From contig NC_017671.1 in NCBI RefSeq assembly GCF_000284595.1, positions 591,001 to 655,000 of the forward strand: DNA of 64,000 nt, written 5' to 3'. The notes beneath the pieces were generated by a model. It had not been told where the DNA came from and did not search any database. It saw only the letters and a program-made list of their open reading frames with translations. Positions 44,614 to 55,839 of this stretch are shown piece by piece; within the stretch, counting starts at the first letter, position 1, and every line of letters begins with the position of its first letter. A program made the position numbers and the translations under genes. This stretch comes from Stenotrophomonas maltophilia D457. Its GTDB lineage: Bacteria; Pseudomonadota; Gammaproteobacteria; Xanthomonadales; Xanthomonadaceae.

Positions 44614-44997
44614 TCAGGCCTTCTTGATCAGGAAATCTTCCGGCTTCTTGTTGCCCTTGGCGGTCAGTTCAGCCATCCAGCGCGGCTGCTTGCCACGGCC
44701 GGTCCAGGTTTCCTTCGGATTGGCCGGATTGCGGTACTTCGGTGCAACCTTGCCCAGCTTGCGGCCGGCGGTCTTCGACGGGGCCTTGGCGGCCGGGGCG
44801 GCCTTGCGGGCACGCGTGGCCGGGGCGCTGCCGAACAGTTCTTCGATGGTGTAACCCTCGGTCTTGGCCAGCTTGGTCAGCTGGGCCCGGACCTTGGTGA
44901 TCGGCCGGCGCTTGGCGACGATGGTCTGCTGCTTCTTGGCGGTACGGATCAGGGCGCCCAGCTCGCGTGCTGACAGGCCGGTCAGGTCAATGCTCAT
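44614..44997 (-). CDS. hns: H-NS-family DNA-binding protein
   Basis: 127 residues from the ATG complementary to 44995-44997 (MSIDLTGLSARELGALIRTA). N-terminal helical oligomerisation region (1-50), an Ala/Lys-rich linker, and the C-terminal H-NS core NPKETWTGRGKQPRWM (about 92-107), which inserts into the AT-rich minor groove. Nucleoid protein and silencer of AT-rich, often acquired DNA; the less GC-rich LPS island in this window is a possible target (inference). Strong flanking promoter and terminator suggest a monocistronic, well-expressed gene. Confidence 0.94.
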   Translation of the reverse strand: MSIDLTGLSARELGALIRTAKKQQTIVAKRRPITKVRAQLTKLAKTEGYTIEELFGSAPATRARKAAPAAKAPSKTAGRKLGKVAPKYRNPANPKETWTGRGKQPRWMAELTAKGNKKPEDFLIKKA

Positions 44998-45058
44998 TTA
45001 CGGTTACTCCGGAAACTAATGTGTGGACGGGACAAGCCAGTCCATGGCGTCGGCGGAC

Positions 45059-45087
45059 AGAATAGAGATGAATTAATCACAGCACAA
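45059..45087 (-). promoter_or_regulatory. Candidate sigma-70 promoter of the H-NS-like gene
   Basis: On the minus strand TTGTGC (complement of 45082-45087), a 17-bp spacer and TATTCT (complement of 45059-45064), about 60 bp before the start codon in a locally AT-rich stretch. Confidence 0.55.
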
Positions 45088-45181
45088 ATGCAGGCGGGTC
45101 ATGGCGTGGCGGCATGCAGACGCCGTCGCGGTGATTTTGACCGGATTATGTCCGCTGCAATATCGGGGAAGGGCGCGGGCA

Positions 45182-45214
45182 AAAAAAAGACCGGGGCAGG
45201 CCCCGGTCTTTTCC
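45182..45214 (-). terminator. Rho-independent terminator of proS
   Basis: AAGACCGGGGC/GCCCCGGTCTT stem directly after the proS stop, followed on the minus strand by a run of eight T. Very strong match. Confidence 0.93.
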
Positions 45215-45217
45215 TGA

Positions 45218-46921
45218 TCAGCCCTGCAGACGCTGCAGCAGGGAGGCCTTGTCCAGGTTCTCCGCGTCGCTGGCGCGGCGCGAGCGGTACTCGTAGGTGC
45301 CAGCGGCCAGGCCGCGTTCGCTGACCACCACGCGATGCGGAATACCGATCAGCTCCATGTCGGCGAACATCGCGCCCGGGCGCAGGCCGCGGTCGTCGAG
45401 TGCAGCGTCCAGGCCCGCCTCGCGCAGCTCCTGCAGCAGGTTGGCAGCGGCGTCGGCCACGGCCGCATCGCCCTTCGGGTTGATCACACACACCACCACC
45501 TGCCACGGCGCCATCGCGTCCGGCCAGATGATGCCGGCATCGTCATGGTTCTGTTCGATCGCGGCAGCCACCACACGCGAGATGCCGATGCCGTAGCACC
45601 CCATCGCCATCACCGCGGCCTTGCCGTTCTCGTCCAGCACGGTGGCATCCAGCGCTTCGGCGTACTTGCGGCCGAGCTGGAACACATGGCCGACTTCGAT
45701 GCCACGTGCGATCTTCAGTTCACCGCCGTCCACGGCACGGTCGCCGGCCCGCACGTTGCGGATGTCGGCCACTTCCGGTTCCGGCAGGTCGCGGCCCCAG
45801 TTGACGCCGGCCAGGTGGAAACCGGCTTCGTTGGCGCCAACGACGAAGTCGGCCATCGCCGCCACTTCGCGATCGGCGACCACGCGGATGGCCTTGGCCG
45901 GGGCGACCGGGCCAAGGAAGCCCGGCACGCTGCCCAGGTGCTCGGCGATTTCCGCCTCGCTGGCGAAGCGCTGCTCGTCCAGGCCGGCGACCTTGGCCAG
46001 CTTGATCTCGTTGACCTCATGGTCGCCACGCACCAGCGCCAGCACGAACTGCTGTGCCTTGCCTTCGCCGGCGATCAGCGCCACCGACTTCACCGTGCGC
46101 TGCAGGTCGATGCCGAGCAGCGCCGCGACGTCCTCGCAGGTCTTCTGGGTGGGGGTATCCACCTTGCGCATCGTTTCGGTGGCGGCCGCACGCGGCGCCG
46201 GGTCGGCGGCAATCGCCGCTTCCATGTTGGCTGCGTAGTCCGAGCCGGTGGAGAACACCAGCGCGTCCTCGCCGGAATCGGCGATGACGTGGAATTCCTG
46301 CGACGCATCACCGCCGATGGCACCGGAGTCCGCCTGCACCATGCGGAAATCCAGGCCGAGGCGGGTGAAGATGCGGCTGTAGGCCGACTTCATGTTCTCG
46401 TATTCGCGCACCAGGCACTCGTCGTGCAGGTGGAACGAATAGGCGTCCTTCATCAGGAACTCGCGCGAGCGCATCACGCCGAAGCGCGGGCGGATCTCGT
46501 CGCGGAACTTGGTCTGCACCTGGTAGAAGTTCACCGGCAGCTGCTTGTAGCTGGACAGCTCGCTGCGCGCGAAGTCGCAGGCGGCTTCTTCGGCGGTCGG
46601 GCTGTAGCAGAACACCTGGTCCTTGCGGTCCTTGATCTTCAGCAGCTGCGGGCCGAACTTCTGCCAGCGGCCGGTCTGCTCCCACAGTTCCTTCGGCTGG
46701 ATGGTCGGGATCTGGAATTCCACGGCACCGGCCCGGTCCATTTCCTCGCGCACGATGCGCTCGACCTTGCGCAGCACGCGCAGGCCCAGCGGCGACCAGG
46801 TGTACAGGCCCGATGCCAGCTTGCGGATCATGCCCGCGCGCAGCATCAGCCGATGGCTGGTCAGCTCGGCGTCGCTGGGGGTTTCCTTGGTGGTGTGCAG
46901 GTGGAACTGGGAGAGGCGCAT
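45218..46921 (-). CDS. proS: Prolyl-tRNA synthetase (bacterial type, with editing domain)
   Basis: 567 residues from the ATG complementary to 46919-46921 ([20 protein letters not shown]). Class II synthetase: motif 1 region [20 protein letters not shown], motif 2 [21 protein letters not shown] (shown in part: [16 protein letters not shown]), motif 3 [20 protein letters not shown] (20 residues). The YbaK-like editing insertion (about 230-390, [20 protein letters not shown]) removes misacylated Ala-tRNA. The C-terminal anticodon domain ends with [13 protein letters not shown]. Full bacterial length. Confidence 0.96.
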   Translation of the reverse strand: MRLSQFHLHTTKETPSDAELTSHRLMLRAGMIRKLASGLYTWSPLGLRVLRKVERIVREEMDRAGAVEFQIPTIQPKELWEQTGRWQKFGPQLLKIKDRKDQVFCYSPTAEEAACDFARSELSSYKQLPVNFYQVQTKFRDEIRPRFGVMRSREFLMKDAYSFHLHDECLVREYENMKSAYSRIFTRLGLDFRMVQADSGAIGGDASQEFHVIADSGEDALVFSTGSDYAANMEAAIAADPAPRAAATETMRKVDTPTQKTCEDVAALLGIDLQRTVKSVALIAGEGKAQQFVLALVRGDHEVNEIKLAKVAGLDEQRFASEAEIAEHLGSVPGFLGPVAPAKAIRVVADREVAAMADFVVGANEAGFHLAGVNWGRDLPEPEVADIRNVRAGDRAVDGGELKIARGIEVGHVFQLGRKYAEALDATVLDENGKAAVMAMGCYGIGISRVVAAAIEQNHDDAGIIWPDAMAPWQVVVCVINPKGDAAVADAAANLLQELREAGLDAALDDRGLRPGAMFADMELIGIPHRVVVSERGLAAGTYEYRSRRASDAENLDKASLLQRLQG

Positions 46922-47009
46922 CGTCGGCTTCGGATAACGGCAGAGACCTCTATTCTGCCAGCCCGGCCGGGGGGAGGGGTATCGGCAGGGCTGCGCCCTG
47001 CACCTGCGG

Positions 47010-47032
47010 GTAGTGCCGGCCGCTGGCCGGCA
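47010..47032. repeat. SMAG-like GTAG palindrome
   Basis: GTAGTGCCGGCCGCTGGCCG...: GTAG header with TGCCGGCC/GGCCGGCA stem. The same sequence recurs inverted at 49711-49734 and 63341-63364. Confidence 0.8.
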
Positions 47033-47065
47033 ACAGCAACAGCAAAAACGGGTTTCCTGGGAGAT

Positions 47066-47246
47066 GGCGGGGTGGGTCCGGCGGCAGGGGACGCCGTAAA
47101 CCCATCCCTGGGGGCTTGGTCGCGCCTTGCTCGTGTGCGCTGTCCTGCGCACACGGCAAGACCGGTGTTGAGCGTCCTGCCCAACCCGCCCGAGGCATGC
47201 CTCGGGCCCATGGCGCTCACACCCCTGCCGCCGGACCCACCCCGCC
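47066..47246. repeat. Long palindromic element, copy C (enlarged interior)
   Basis: Perfect 25-bp arms at 47066-47090 and 47222-47246. The stem shares GGCGGGGTGGGTCCGG with copy A, but the inner part GCGGCAGGGG replaces TTGAGGGGG, with matching change on the other arm. The conserved strand CGCCGTAAACCCATCCCTGG follows. The interior is about 80 bp longer than in other copies and includes extra hairpins CGTGTGCGC/GCGCACACG and CCCGAGGC/GCCTCGGG. Confidence 0.88.
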
Positions 47247-47282
47247 TTCGACAGTTTCCTGCGAGCTGTCGGAATGGCTCCT

Positions 47283-47323
47283 GGGGTCAGATCCGTTTTC
47301 CGCAGGAAAACGGATCTGACCCC
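47283..47323. repeat. Perfect GGGGTCAGATCC palindrome
   Basis: GGGGTCAGATCCGTTTTCC and its exact complement around a GCA loop. Same family as 39583-39622, with a different inner stem (GTTTTCC against CCTTTCC) but conserved complementarity. Confidence 0.9.
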
Positions 47324-47471
47324 GGATTCAATTCGAGATCTGACAGATTTCATCCACGCATGGCGTGGATCTACCACCGACACCGCCCCGCCCAACCCAC
47401 AGATAGCCCAGAGCCGGCTGTTGCCCTTGCTGTTGCCTCTGCAGGTGCAGGGCGCAGCCCTGCCGATACCC

Positions 47472-47849
47472 TTAACCGGCCGGTGGGCAGTACGCCTTGA
47501 TGGCGGCCTGCGCCAATCCCCTCTGCGCGGTGTGCTGCTCCGGAGTCAACGGGGTATCGGCCTTGCCATCACCATCGGTGTCCTGCATCACCTGGCCACC
47601 ACCGTCCAGCAGGGCCAGGTTGGCCCGGGCCGTGCTGCACTGCCCGGGGACCGGCGCGGCCGGGGTCTCGGTGCTGGCTGCGGCCTGCGGGGTGCGGGCC
47701 TGCTCGCGGGTCTCGAACTTCTTGCCCGCCGGCGGGGTCTCCGAATACTGGGTTACGCCATGGGCGTCCTTCCATTTGTAGACGGGGCCGGCCACGGCGT
47801 TGGCACTGGCCAACAGCAGCAGGCATCCAAGGCAGGACAGGGCACGCAT
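47472..47849 (-). CDS. DUF4124-domain secreted protein
   Basis: 125 residues from the ATG complementary to 47847-47849 ([20 protein letters not shown] signal peptide, cleavage after VAG or AVA). The mature protein begins [20 protein letters not shown], the DUF4124 pattern, then an Ala/Pro/Thr linker, and a small C-terminal region with [12 protein letters not shown]...[12 protein letters not shown]. The D-x-D-G-D-G-K-A-D stretch resembles a calcium-type loop. Function unknown. Transcribed divergently from pssA. Confidence 0.85.
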   Translation of the reverse strand: MRALSCLGCLLLLASANAVAGPVYKWKDAHGVTQYSETPPAGKKFETREQARTPQAAASTETPAAPVPGQCSTARANLALLDGGGQVMQDTDGDGKADTPLTPEQHTAQRGLAQAAIKAYCPPAG

Positions 47850-47929
47850 GGCAGACTCCACGGAATGGGCGCAGAACGCCGATTGCAGCATTGGCGCCGA
47901 CCGCTGGCAAGTCGATTAAACTGGATTCC

Positions 47930-48706
47930 ATGGACCCGATCACACCGCCGCCGCGCTCGCGCACGATTTACCTGCTGCCCAACCTGTTCACCACCGCCGG
48001 CCTGTTCGCCGGTTTCTACGCGATCATCGCCGCGGCCAACGGGGATTTCGTCAATGCCAGCATCGCCGTGTTCGTGGCGGCGGTGATGGATGGCCTGGAC
48101 GGGCGCGTGGCGCGCCTGACCGGTACCAGCAGCGAATTCGGCGTGCAGTACGACTCGCTGGCCGACCTGGTCAGCTTCGGCATGGCCCCGGCGCTGGTTA
48201 TGTACCACTGGTCGCTGTCGTGGCTGAAGTTCGACGATCCGCTGCTCGGCCGCGTCGGCTGGGCCGTGGCCTTCCTGTATGCGGCCTGCGCGGCGCTGCG
48301 CCTGGCCCGCTTCAATACCCAGGTGGCGGTGGTCGACAAGCGCTGGTTCGTCGGCCTGGCCAGCCCGGCAGCAGCGGGCCTGATGATGTCCTTCGTCTGG
48401 GCGTTCGCCGATGGCAACCTGGGCTGGGACGGCAACCAGCTGCGGTACGTGGCGCTGGCGGTGACGATCATCGCTGCGCTGCTGATGGTCAGCCGCATCC
48501 GCTTCTGGAGCTTCAAGGGTGGCGCTGCCAAGGGCACCCGTTCGGACCGCGTGCCGTTCCTGGTGCTGGCACTGGTGCCGGTGGCGATCGCGATTGCGGT
48601 CATCGACCTGCCGCGCGTGCTGTTCGCGGTCGGCATCCTGTACGCCTTGTCCGGCCCGGTGATGTGGGCCGTGCAGCGCCTGCGCAAGAAGCCCGAGGCC
48701 GCGTGA
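47930..48706 (+). CDS. pssA: CDP-diacylglycerol-serine O-phosphatidyltransferase
   Basis: 258 residues from ATG 47930. Makes phosphatidylserine, the precursor of phosphatidylethanolamine. CDP-alcohol phosphotransferase motif D-G-x2-A-R-x8-G-x3-D-x3-D is seen as MDGLDGRVARL...SEFGVQYDSLADLVSFG. Several membrane helices (LPNLFTTAGLFAGFYAIIAA and others). Integral-membrane type II Pss, unlike the E. coli type I enzyme. Its stop overlaps the GTG start of the next gene. Confidence 0.93.
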   Translation: MDPITPPPRSRTIYLLPNLFTTAGLFAGFYAIIAAANGDFVNASIAVFVAAVMDGLDGRVARLTGTSSEFGVQYDSLADLVSFGMAPALVMYHWSLSWLKFDDPLLGRVGWAVAFLYAACAALRLARFNTQVAVVDKRWFVGLASPAAAGLMMSFVWAFADGNLGWDGNQLRYVALAVTIIAALLMVSRIRFWSFKGGAAKGTRSDRVPFLVLALVPVAIAIAVIDLPRVLFAVGILYALSGPVMWAVQRLRKKPEAA

Positions 48707-49206
48707 GCCAGGACCTGCCCGTGCTGTGGTCACCGGCCCAGCAGGCCTGGCTGCAGGCCATGGGCTACACCGTCTATCACGATGGCCAGCTGGCTGCCGA
48801 GCTGGATGCCGCGCTGCAGTTGAGCGTGGCCGAAGCCGAGGCCAGCGTCGCCCCGCCGGAACCGGTGCGGGCCCCCGTGCCGTCGCGCGAACAGCATGCC
48901 GGGGTGGCGCCCGCAGCCCGCCCGGAACGGCCGGCACCGCCGCGCCGCGAAACGCCGGTCAGTGCCCCGGATACCGTGCCGGCGGCTGAGCGCCCGATGC
49001 CCAGCGGCAACGCGCGCCAGCCGGTGGTCCGCCTGCCGGATCGCCTGCAGATCGCGCTGCTGCGTGCGTCCGGCTGCAACCCGAACGACCCGGCTACGCA
49101 GCGGTTGATGGACAGCTGGCCGCTGGACCAGCTGCGCCACGACCCGGCCGCCAAGCGTGCGCTGTGGCCGCAGCTGCGTGCCCTGCGCAAGCGGGGCACG
49201 CCATGA
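48703..49206 (+). CDS. holD: Candidate DNA polymerase III psi subunit (HolD-like)
   Basis: 167 residues from GTG 48703 (GTGA overlap with pssA). N-terminus VLWSPAQQAWLQAMGYTVY resembles the chi-binding start of E. coli HolD (WQLQQLGITQW); the C-terminus WPLDQLRHDPAAKRALWPQL resembles the HolD end (LTDLRANPTARAALWQQI). A Pro/Arg/Ala-rich stretch (about 48-110) separates the two. The next gene, overlapping by ATGA, is rimI, the same order as holD-rimI in E. coli. Psi joins chi (holC, at 53.7 kb) in the clamp-loader. The similarity is short and was judged by eye. Confidence 0.65.
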   Translation: MSQDLPVLWSPAQQAWLQAMGYTVYHDGQLAAELDAALQLSVAEAEASVAPPEPVRAPVPSREQHAGVAPAARPERPAPPRRETPVSAPDTVPAAERPMPSGNARQPVVRLPDRLQIALLRASGCNPNDPATQRLMDSWPLDQLRHDPAAKRALWPQLRALRKRGTP

Positions 49207-49700
49207 GCGCGGTCACCCGGCCCGGCCCGGTCAGCCTGCGTGCGTTGCGCGAGAGCGACCTCAATGCGGTAATGGCGATCGAACTGCGCGGCTACCCTTT
49301 TCCCTGGACCCGCGGCATCTTCATCGACTGCCTGCGTGCCGGCTATCCCGGCCTGGCGATGGAGCGCGATGGCCTGCTGGTCGGCTATGGCGTGCTCAGC
49401 ATCGCCGCCGATGAAGCGCACGTGCTGAACATCTGCATCGATCCGCTGGCACAGTCGCGCGGGCTGGGCCGCCAGCTGCTGCGCGCGCTGGTGCAGCTGG
49501 CCGCCGACCGTGGCGCACAGCGCGTCTTCCTGGAAGTGCGTCCGTCCAATACGCCGGCGCTGGCGCTGTATCACAGCGAAGGATTCAACGAGATCGGCCG
49601 CCGCCCGCGCTACTACCCGGCTGCACAGGGCCGCGAGGATGCGGTCGTGATGGCGATCGAGCTGGTCGACGGCGATCTGCAGGAAATGCCGCCGCTGTAA
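49203..49700 (+). CDS. rimI: Ribosomal protein S18-alanine N-acetyltransferase
   Basis: 165 residues from ATG 49203. GNAT fold: LRALRESDLNAVMAIELRGY, YPFPWTRGIFIDCLRAGYPG, the acetyl-CoA loop SRGLGRQLLRALV (Q/R-x2-G-x-G/A) and LEVRPSNTPALALYHSEGF, the RimI signature. Acetylates the N-terminus of S18. Ends the pssA-holD-rimI cluster; a SMAG-like repeat follows. Confidence 0.94.
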   Translation: MSAVTRPGPVSLRALRESDLNAVMAIELRGYPFPWTRGIFIDCLRAGYPGLAMERDGLLVGYGVLSIAADEAHVLNICIDPLAQSRGLGRQLLRALVQLAADRGAQRVFLEVRPSNTPALALYHSEGFNEIGRRPRYYPAAQGREDAVVMAIELVDGDLQEMPPL

Positions 49701-49710
49701 CGCAGACGGG

Positions 49711-49734
49711 TTGCCGGCCAGCGGCCGGCACTAC
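49711..49734. repeat. SMAG-like GTAG palindrome (inverted)
   Basis: TTGCCGGCCAGCGGCCGGCA followed by CTAC, the reverse of the 47010 copy; 10 bp after the rimI stop, between convergent genes. Confidence 0.8.
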
Positions 49735-49745
49735 CGATGCGTCGC

Positions 49746-50567
49746 TCACGCCAGCCGCAACGCCAGCACACCGCCGACGATGAGCACCGCTGCCAGCCAG
49801 CGCGTGCGCGGAACCCGCTCGCGCAGCAGGAACACCGAGATCAGCAGCGCGAACAGGATCGAGGATTCGCGCAGCGCCGAGATCATTGCCACCGGCGCCT
49901 GGGTCATGGCCCACAACGCCATCGCATAGGAGGCGGTGGTGCCGACGCCACCGGCCAGTCCCAGCGGCCAATGCTGCCGCGCATAGTCCAGTACCGCGCC
50001 GCCGCGCGTATACAACGCCCACAGCGGCAGCGGGATGCCCGACAGCAGGAACAACCACAACGTGTAGCTGAGCGCGCTGCCGGACTGGCGCGCACCCTGC
50101 GCATCGACCAGCGTGTAGGTGGCGATCATCGCTGCGGTCAGCAGCGGCAGGCGCAGTTGGCCGCCACGCGCACCCAGTGCCATGCACAGGATGCCGGTGC
50201 TCACCAGCACCACGCCCAGCCACGCTGCGGCGGGCAATGGCTCACCGAGCAGGGTGCCGGCCAGTGCGACCAGGATCGGCGCGCTGCCACGCATCAGCGG
50301 GTAGGCCAGGCTCATGTCGACCTGCTGGTAACAACGCGCGACCAGCCCGTAGTAGGTCACCTGCAGCAGCACCGACGCAGCCAGCCAGGGCCAGCTGTGC
50401 GCGGCCGGGAAGGGCAGGAAGGGCAGGGCGGCGGCCGACAGCAACGCGGCACTGCCGGTCACCAGCACGGTACCGAGGAACTTGTCCGGGCCGCGCTTGA
50501 CGATCGCATTCCAGCTGGCATGCAGCGCCGCGGCAGCGAGGACGAGCAGGAAGATGGAAAGCGGCAT
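49746..50567 (-). CDS. EamA/DMT-family membrane transporter
   Basis: 273 residues from the ATG complementary to 50565-50567 (MPLSIFLLVLAAAALHASWN). About ten helices in two homologous EamA halves; HASWNAIVKRGPDK is the usual start and SALRESSILFALLISVFLLR the usual mid-second-half motif. Drug/metabolite transporter superfamily; substrate unknown. Single gene, convergent with rimI. Confidence 0.9.
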   Translation of the reverse strand: MPLSIFLLVLAAAALHASWNAIVKRGPDKFLGTVLVTGSAALLSAAALPFLPFPAAHSWPWLAASVLLQVTYYGLVARCYQQVDMSLAYPLMRGSAPILVALAGTLLGEPLPAAAWLGVVLVSTGILCMALGARGGQLRLPLLTAAMIATYTLVDAQGARQSGSALSYTLWLFLLSGIPLPLWALYTRGGAVLDYARQHWPLGLAGGVGTTASYAMALWAMTQAPVAMISALRESSILFALLISVFLLRERVPRTRWLAAVLIVGGVLALRLA

Positions 50568-50594
50568 CCGCCGATGATGCCATGCGGGGCAAAT

Positions 50595-50623
50595 GGAAAC
50601 GCCGGGCATCGCCCGGCGTTTCC
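50595..50623 (-). terminator. Terminator-like hairpin downstream of valS
   Basis: GGAAACGCCGGGC/GCCCGGCGTTTCC around a 3-base loop, 53 bp beyond the valS stop on the minus strand. No long T-run. Confidence 0.6.
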
Positions 50624-50635
50624 GATTCCGCTTCG

Positions 50636-50659
50636 GTAGGTGCCAACCTTGGTTGGCAC
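50636..50659. repeat. SMAG-like GTAG palindrome
   Basis: GTAGGTGCCAACCTTGGTTG...: GTAG header with a TGCCAACC/GGTTGGCA stem; 17 bp from the valS stop codon. Confidence 0.75.
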
Positions 50660-50675
50660 GCACCAGAGCGCGACG

Positions 50676-53504
<2,829 letters not shown>

Positions 53505-53537
53505 GCGGGGGAACCGGTAATCAAGGCGGAAGGGAGA

Positions 53538-53729
53538 TCAGCGCGACCCGAGGGCGCGACGGATCTTCTGGTCGGTGTGGTACTGGCTGACCGCGTAGGC
53601 GGCCCAGATGGCGGCGGGCAGCCAGCCGATCAGGGTGATCTGCAGGATCAGGCAGACGATCCCGGCCAGCGGCCGGCCGATGGTGAAGAAGGACAGCCAG
53701 GGAAGAATCAGGGCGATCAGCAGGCGCAT
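53538..53729 (-). CDS. YqaE/Pmp3-family small membrane protein
   Basis: 63 residues from the ATG complementary to 53727-53729. Two hydrophobic helices (LLIALILPWLSFFTIGRPL, AGIVCLILQITLIGWLPAAI) and the family ending WAAYAVSQYHTDQKIRRALG. Related Pmp3 proteins affect membrane potential and salt tolerance; the role in bacteria is unclear. Inserted between holC and valS, which are adjacent in E. coli. Confidence 0.87.
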   Translation of the reverse strand: MRLLIALILPWLSFFTIGRPLAGIVCLILQITLIGWLPAAIWAAYAVSQYHTDQKIRRALGSR

Positions 53730-53748
53730 CAAGGGGTCCTCGCCGGGC

Positions 53749-54174
53749 TCACATGTCGTGCTTGTTGAGGTCGTAACCGGCGGCCTTGTACTGGCGCCAG
53801 CGCTCGCGCAGCGGTTCGCGCGCTTCCGGATCGGCCGGAACCACTTCCAGCACACGCTCGCACTGGCCCAGCCAGGGCTCATCGCGCAGGTTGATCACCA
53901 GCGGGCGTGCCGGCGCGTCGGTGCCGGGTACGGCGATCAGCACCAGGGCCTCTTCCTCGTCCATGTCTTCGCCGGCAATCTGGTGCGGGATGTAGGCATC
54001 GTTGTCGAACGCCCACAGCAGCTCGTCCAGTTCCTCGGCCTGGGCCTGGTCACGGGCCAGCACCAGGGTGAACAGCCCGGCGTCGTTGGCCTTGCGCGCC
54101 AGTTCGCAGACCAGGCGCAACGGCTCGGTCAGGAAGCGGGGCTTGGCGATCAGGTAGAAGTCGGCGCGGGGCAT
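53749..54174 (-). CDS. holC: DNA polymerase III chi subunit
   Basis: 141 residues from the ATG complementary to 54172-54174 (MPRADFYLIAKPRFLTEPLR). Clamp-loader accessory subunit that binds SSB and psi. Signature: VCELARKANDAGLFTLVLAR, ELDELLWAFDNDAYIPHQIA and PLVINLRDE-type strands. Sits between pepA and valS as in other gammaproteobacteria. The predicted psi gene is 5 kb away on the other strand. Confidence 0.94.
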   Translation of the reverse strand: MPRADFYLIAKPRFLTEPLRLVCELARKANDAGLFTLVLARDQAQAEELDELLWAFDNDAYIPHQIAGEDMDEEEALVLIAVPGTDAPARPLVINLRDEPWLGQCERVLEVVPADPEAREPLRERWRQYKAAGYDLNKHDM

Positions 54175-54256
54175 GGCAGGGTCCGGGTCAGGCAAGGGCC
54201 CGGCAGTGCCGGGCGAGGCCCCGGCCGGCGTCTGCCGGCCAGGGTCGGGTACGGCA

Positions 54257-55735
54257 TCAGGCGCGGGTGACCTGGTCCAGCAGCCACTGGCTCAGCAGGC
54301 CGACCGGGCGGCCGGTGGCCATGCCACGCTTGCCTTCATCGCTGGCGACGCCGGCGATGTCCAGGTGGGCCCAGCGCTGGCCTTCGGTGAAGCGCGACAG
54401 GAAGCAGCCGGCGGTGATCGCGCCGGCCCAGCGGCCGCCGATGTTGTAGACGTCGGCGAAGGTCGAATCCAGCATCGGCTGGTACTCGTCCCACAGCGGC
54501 AGGCGCCAGGCGCGGTCGAACACGTGCTCGCCGGCGGCCAGCAGCTCGTTGGCCAGGTCGTCGTGCTTGCTCATCAGGCCGGCGGTCTGGTGGCCCAGGG
54601 CGACCATGCAGGCACCGGTCAGGGTGGCGACGTCGACCAGCGCGGCCGGCTCGAAGCGCTGTGCGTAGGTCAGCGCGTCGCACAGGATCAGGCGGCCTTC
54701 GGCGTCGGTGTTGCCGACTTCGATGGTCTTGCCCGACATCGAGGTGATCACGTCGGAAGGACGGTAGGCGTTGCCGTCGATGGCGTTTTCCACCGCCGGC
54801 ACCACCACCACCAGGTTCAGCGGCAGCTTGGCCTTGACCGCCGCGACGAAGGTGCCGATGACGTTGGCGCCGCCGCACATGTCGTACTTCATCTCTTCGA
54901 TGCCGCCCTGGGTCTTCAGGTTGACGCCACCGGTATCGAAGGTGATGCCCTTGCCGACCAGCACGTAGGGCTTGGCGTCGCCGCCATTGTTCCACTTCAG
55001 CACGACCAGGAGCGGGCGGTTGGCCGAACCGCGGGCCACGGCCAGCAGCGAGCCCATGCCCAGCGCTTCCATCTGGTGCTCGTCGAGGATCTCGGCTTCG
55101 GCACCCTCGTGCTCGCCGGCGAACTTCACGCCCACGTCGGCCAGATAGGCCGGGGTGCAATAGTTCGGCGGCAGGTTGCCCAGCTCGCGGGCGAACTCGA
55201 CACCGGCGGCGATGGCCTGGCCCTGGGCCAGGGCCTGGGCGTCGTCACCGGCCACGGCCAGCTGGGCCAGGCCGGCATCGTCGGCCTTCTTCTTGCCCAG
55301 GGTGGCGGTGTAGCGGTAGGCGGCGTGATCGGCGGCGATCACTGCCTGGCGGATCGCCCAGGCCGCGTCGCGGTCCTTGATGGCCACTTCGGACAGGGTG
55401 AACAGCGCGCTGCGGACGGCGCCGGCCTTCAGCGCGCGCACCGCGTCGCCCACGGCCTTCAGGTACTGCGGCACGCCGAAGCGGGCGGCGTCGCCGAGGC
55501 CGACCACCAGCACGCGCGGCGCGGTCACGCCCGGCAGGTCGTGCAGCAGGGTGGTCGCGCCGGTCTTGCCGGACAGGTCGCCACGCTGGGCCAGGGCGGC
55601 CAGGCGGCCACCGCTGGCGGCGTCCAGGGCCTGCGCGGCCGGGGTCAGGGTATGGTCGGCATACGCGCCGACCACCAGGCAATCAACGGTGGCGGCGGCC
55701 GGAGCAACGTGGTTCAGGGTGAATTCGAGGGCCAT
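54257..55735 (-). CDS. pepA: Leucyl aminopeptidase (M17)
   Basis: 492 residues from the ATG complementary to 55733-55735 ([20 protein letters not shown]). Two-zinc cytosolic aminopeptidase; in E. coli PepA also binds DNA in Xer recombination, and xerD lies 3 kb away here. Catalytic-domain motifs: [17 protein letters not shown] (Lys and Asp ligands), [13 protein letters not shown] and the M17 signature [14 protein letters not shown]. Complete. Divergent from lptF. Confidence 0.95.
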   Translation of the reverse strand: MALEFTLNHVAPAAATVDCLVVGAYADHTLTPAAQALDAASGGRLAALAQRGDLSGKTGATTLLHDLPGVTAPRVLVVGLGDAARFGVPQYLKAVGDAVRALKAGAVRSALFTLSEVAIKDRDAAWAIRQAVIAADHAAYRYTATLGKKKADDAGLAQLAVAGDDAQALAQGQAIAAGVEFARELGNLPPNYCTPAYLADVGVKFAGEHEGAEAEILDEHQMEALGMGSLLAVARGSANRPLLVVLKWNNGGDAKPYVLVGKGITFDTGGVNLKTQGGIEEMKYDMCGGANVIGTFVAAVKAKLPLNLVVVVPAVENAIDGNAYRPSDVITSMSGKTIEVGNTDAEGRLILCDALTYAQRFEPAALVDVATLTGACMVALGHQTAGLMSKHDDLANELLAAGEHVFDRAWRLPLWDEYQPMLDSTFADVYNIGGRWAGAITAGCFLSRFTEGQRWAHLDIAGVASDEGKRGMATGRPVGLLSQWLLDQVTRA

Positions 55736-55839
55736 TGAGCAGATTCCATTGGCGAGTCCGTACAATCGCAGGCCGTTTACGCCCAGACAGTAGACTGGGC
55801 GGCACCGCGAACGAACCCCAGAGTTTAAACCACCGTCCC

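Larger units (their letters stand above)
46922..47471. other. 550-bp intergenic region with repeats
   Basis: Between proS (leftward) and the convergent DUF4124 gene region; no gene seen. Contents in order: GCAGGGCTGCGCCCTGC palindrome (about 46985-47001), SMAG-like GTAG repeat (47010-47032), AGCAACAGCAACAGCAAAAA tract, long palindromic element copy C (47066-47246), CGACAG..CTGTCG flank, GGGGTCAGATCC palindrome (47283-47323), and a final GCAGGGCGCAGCCCTGC palindrome (about 47445-47463). Confidence 0.7.
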
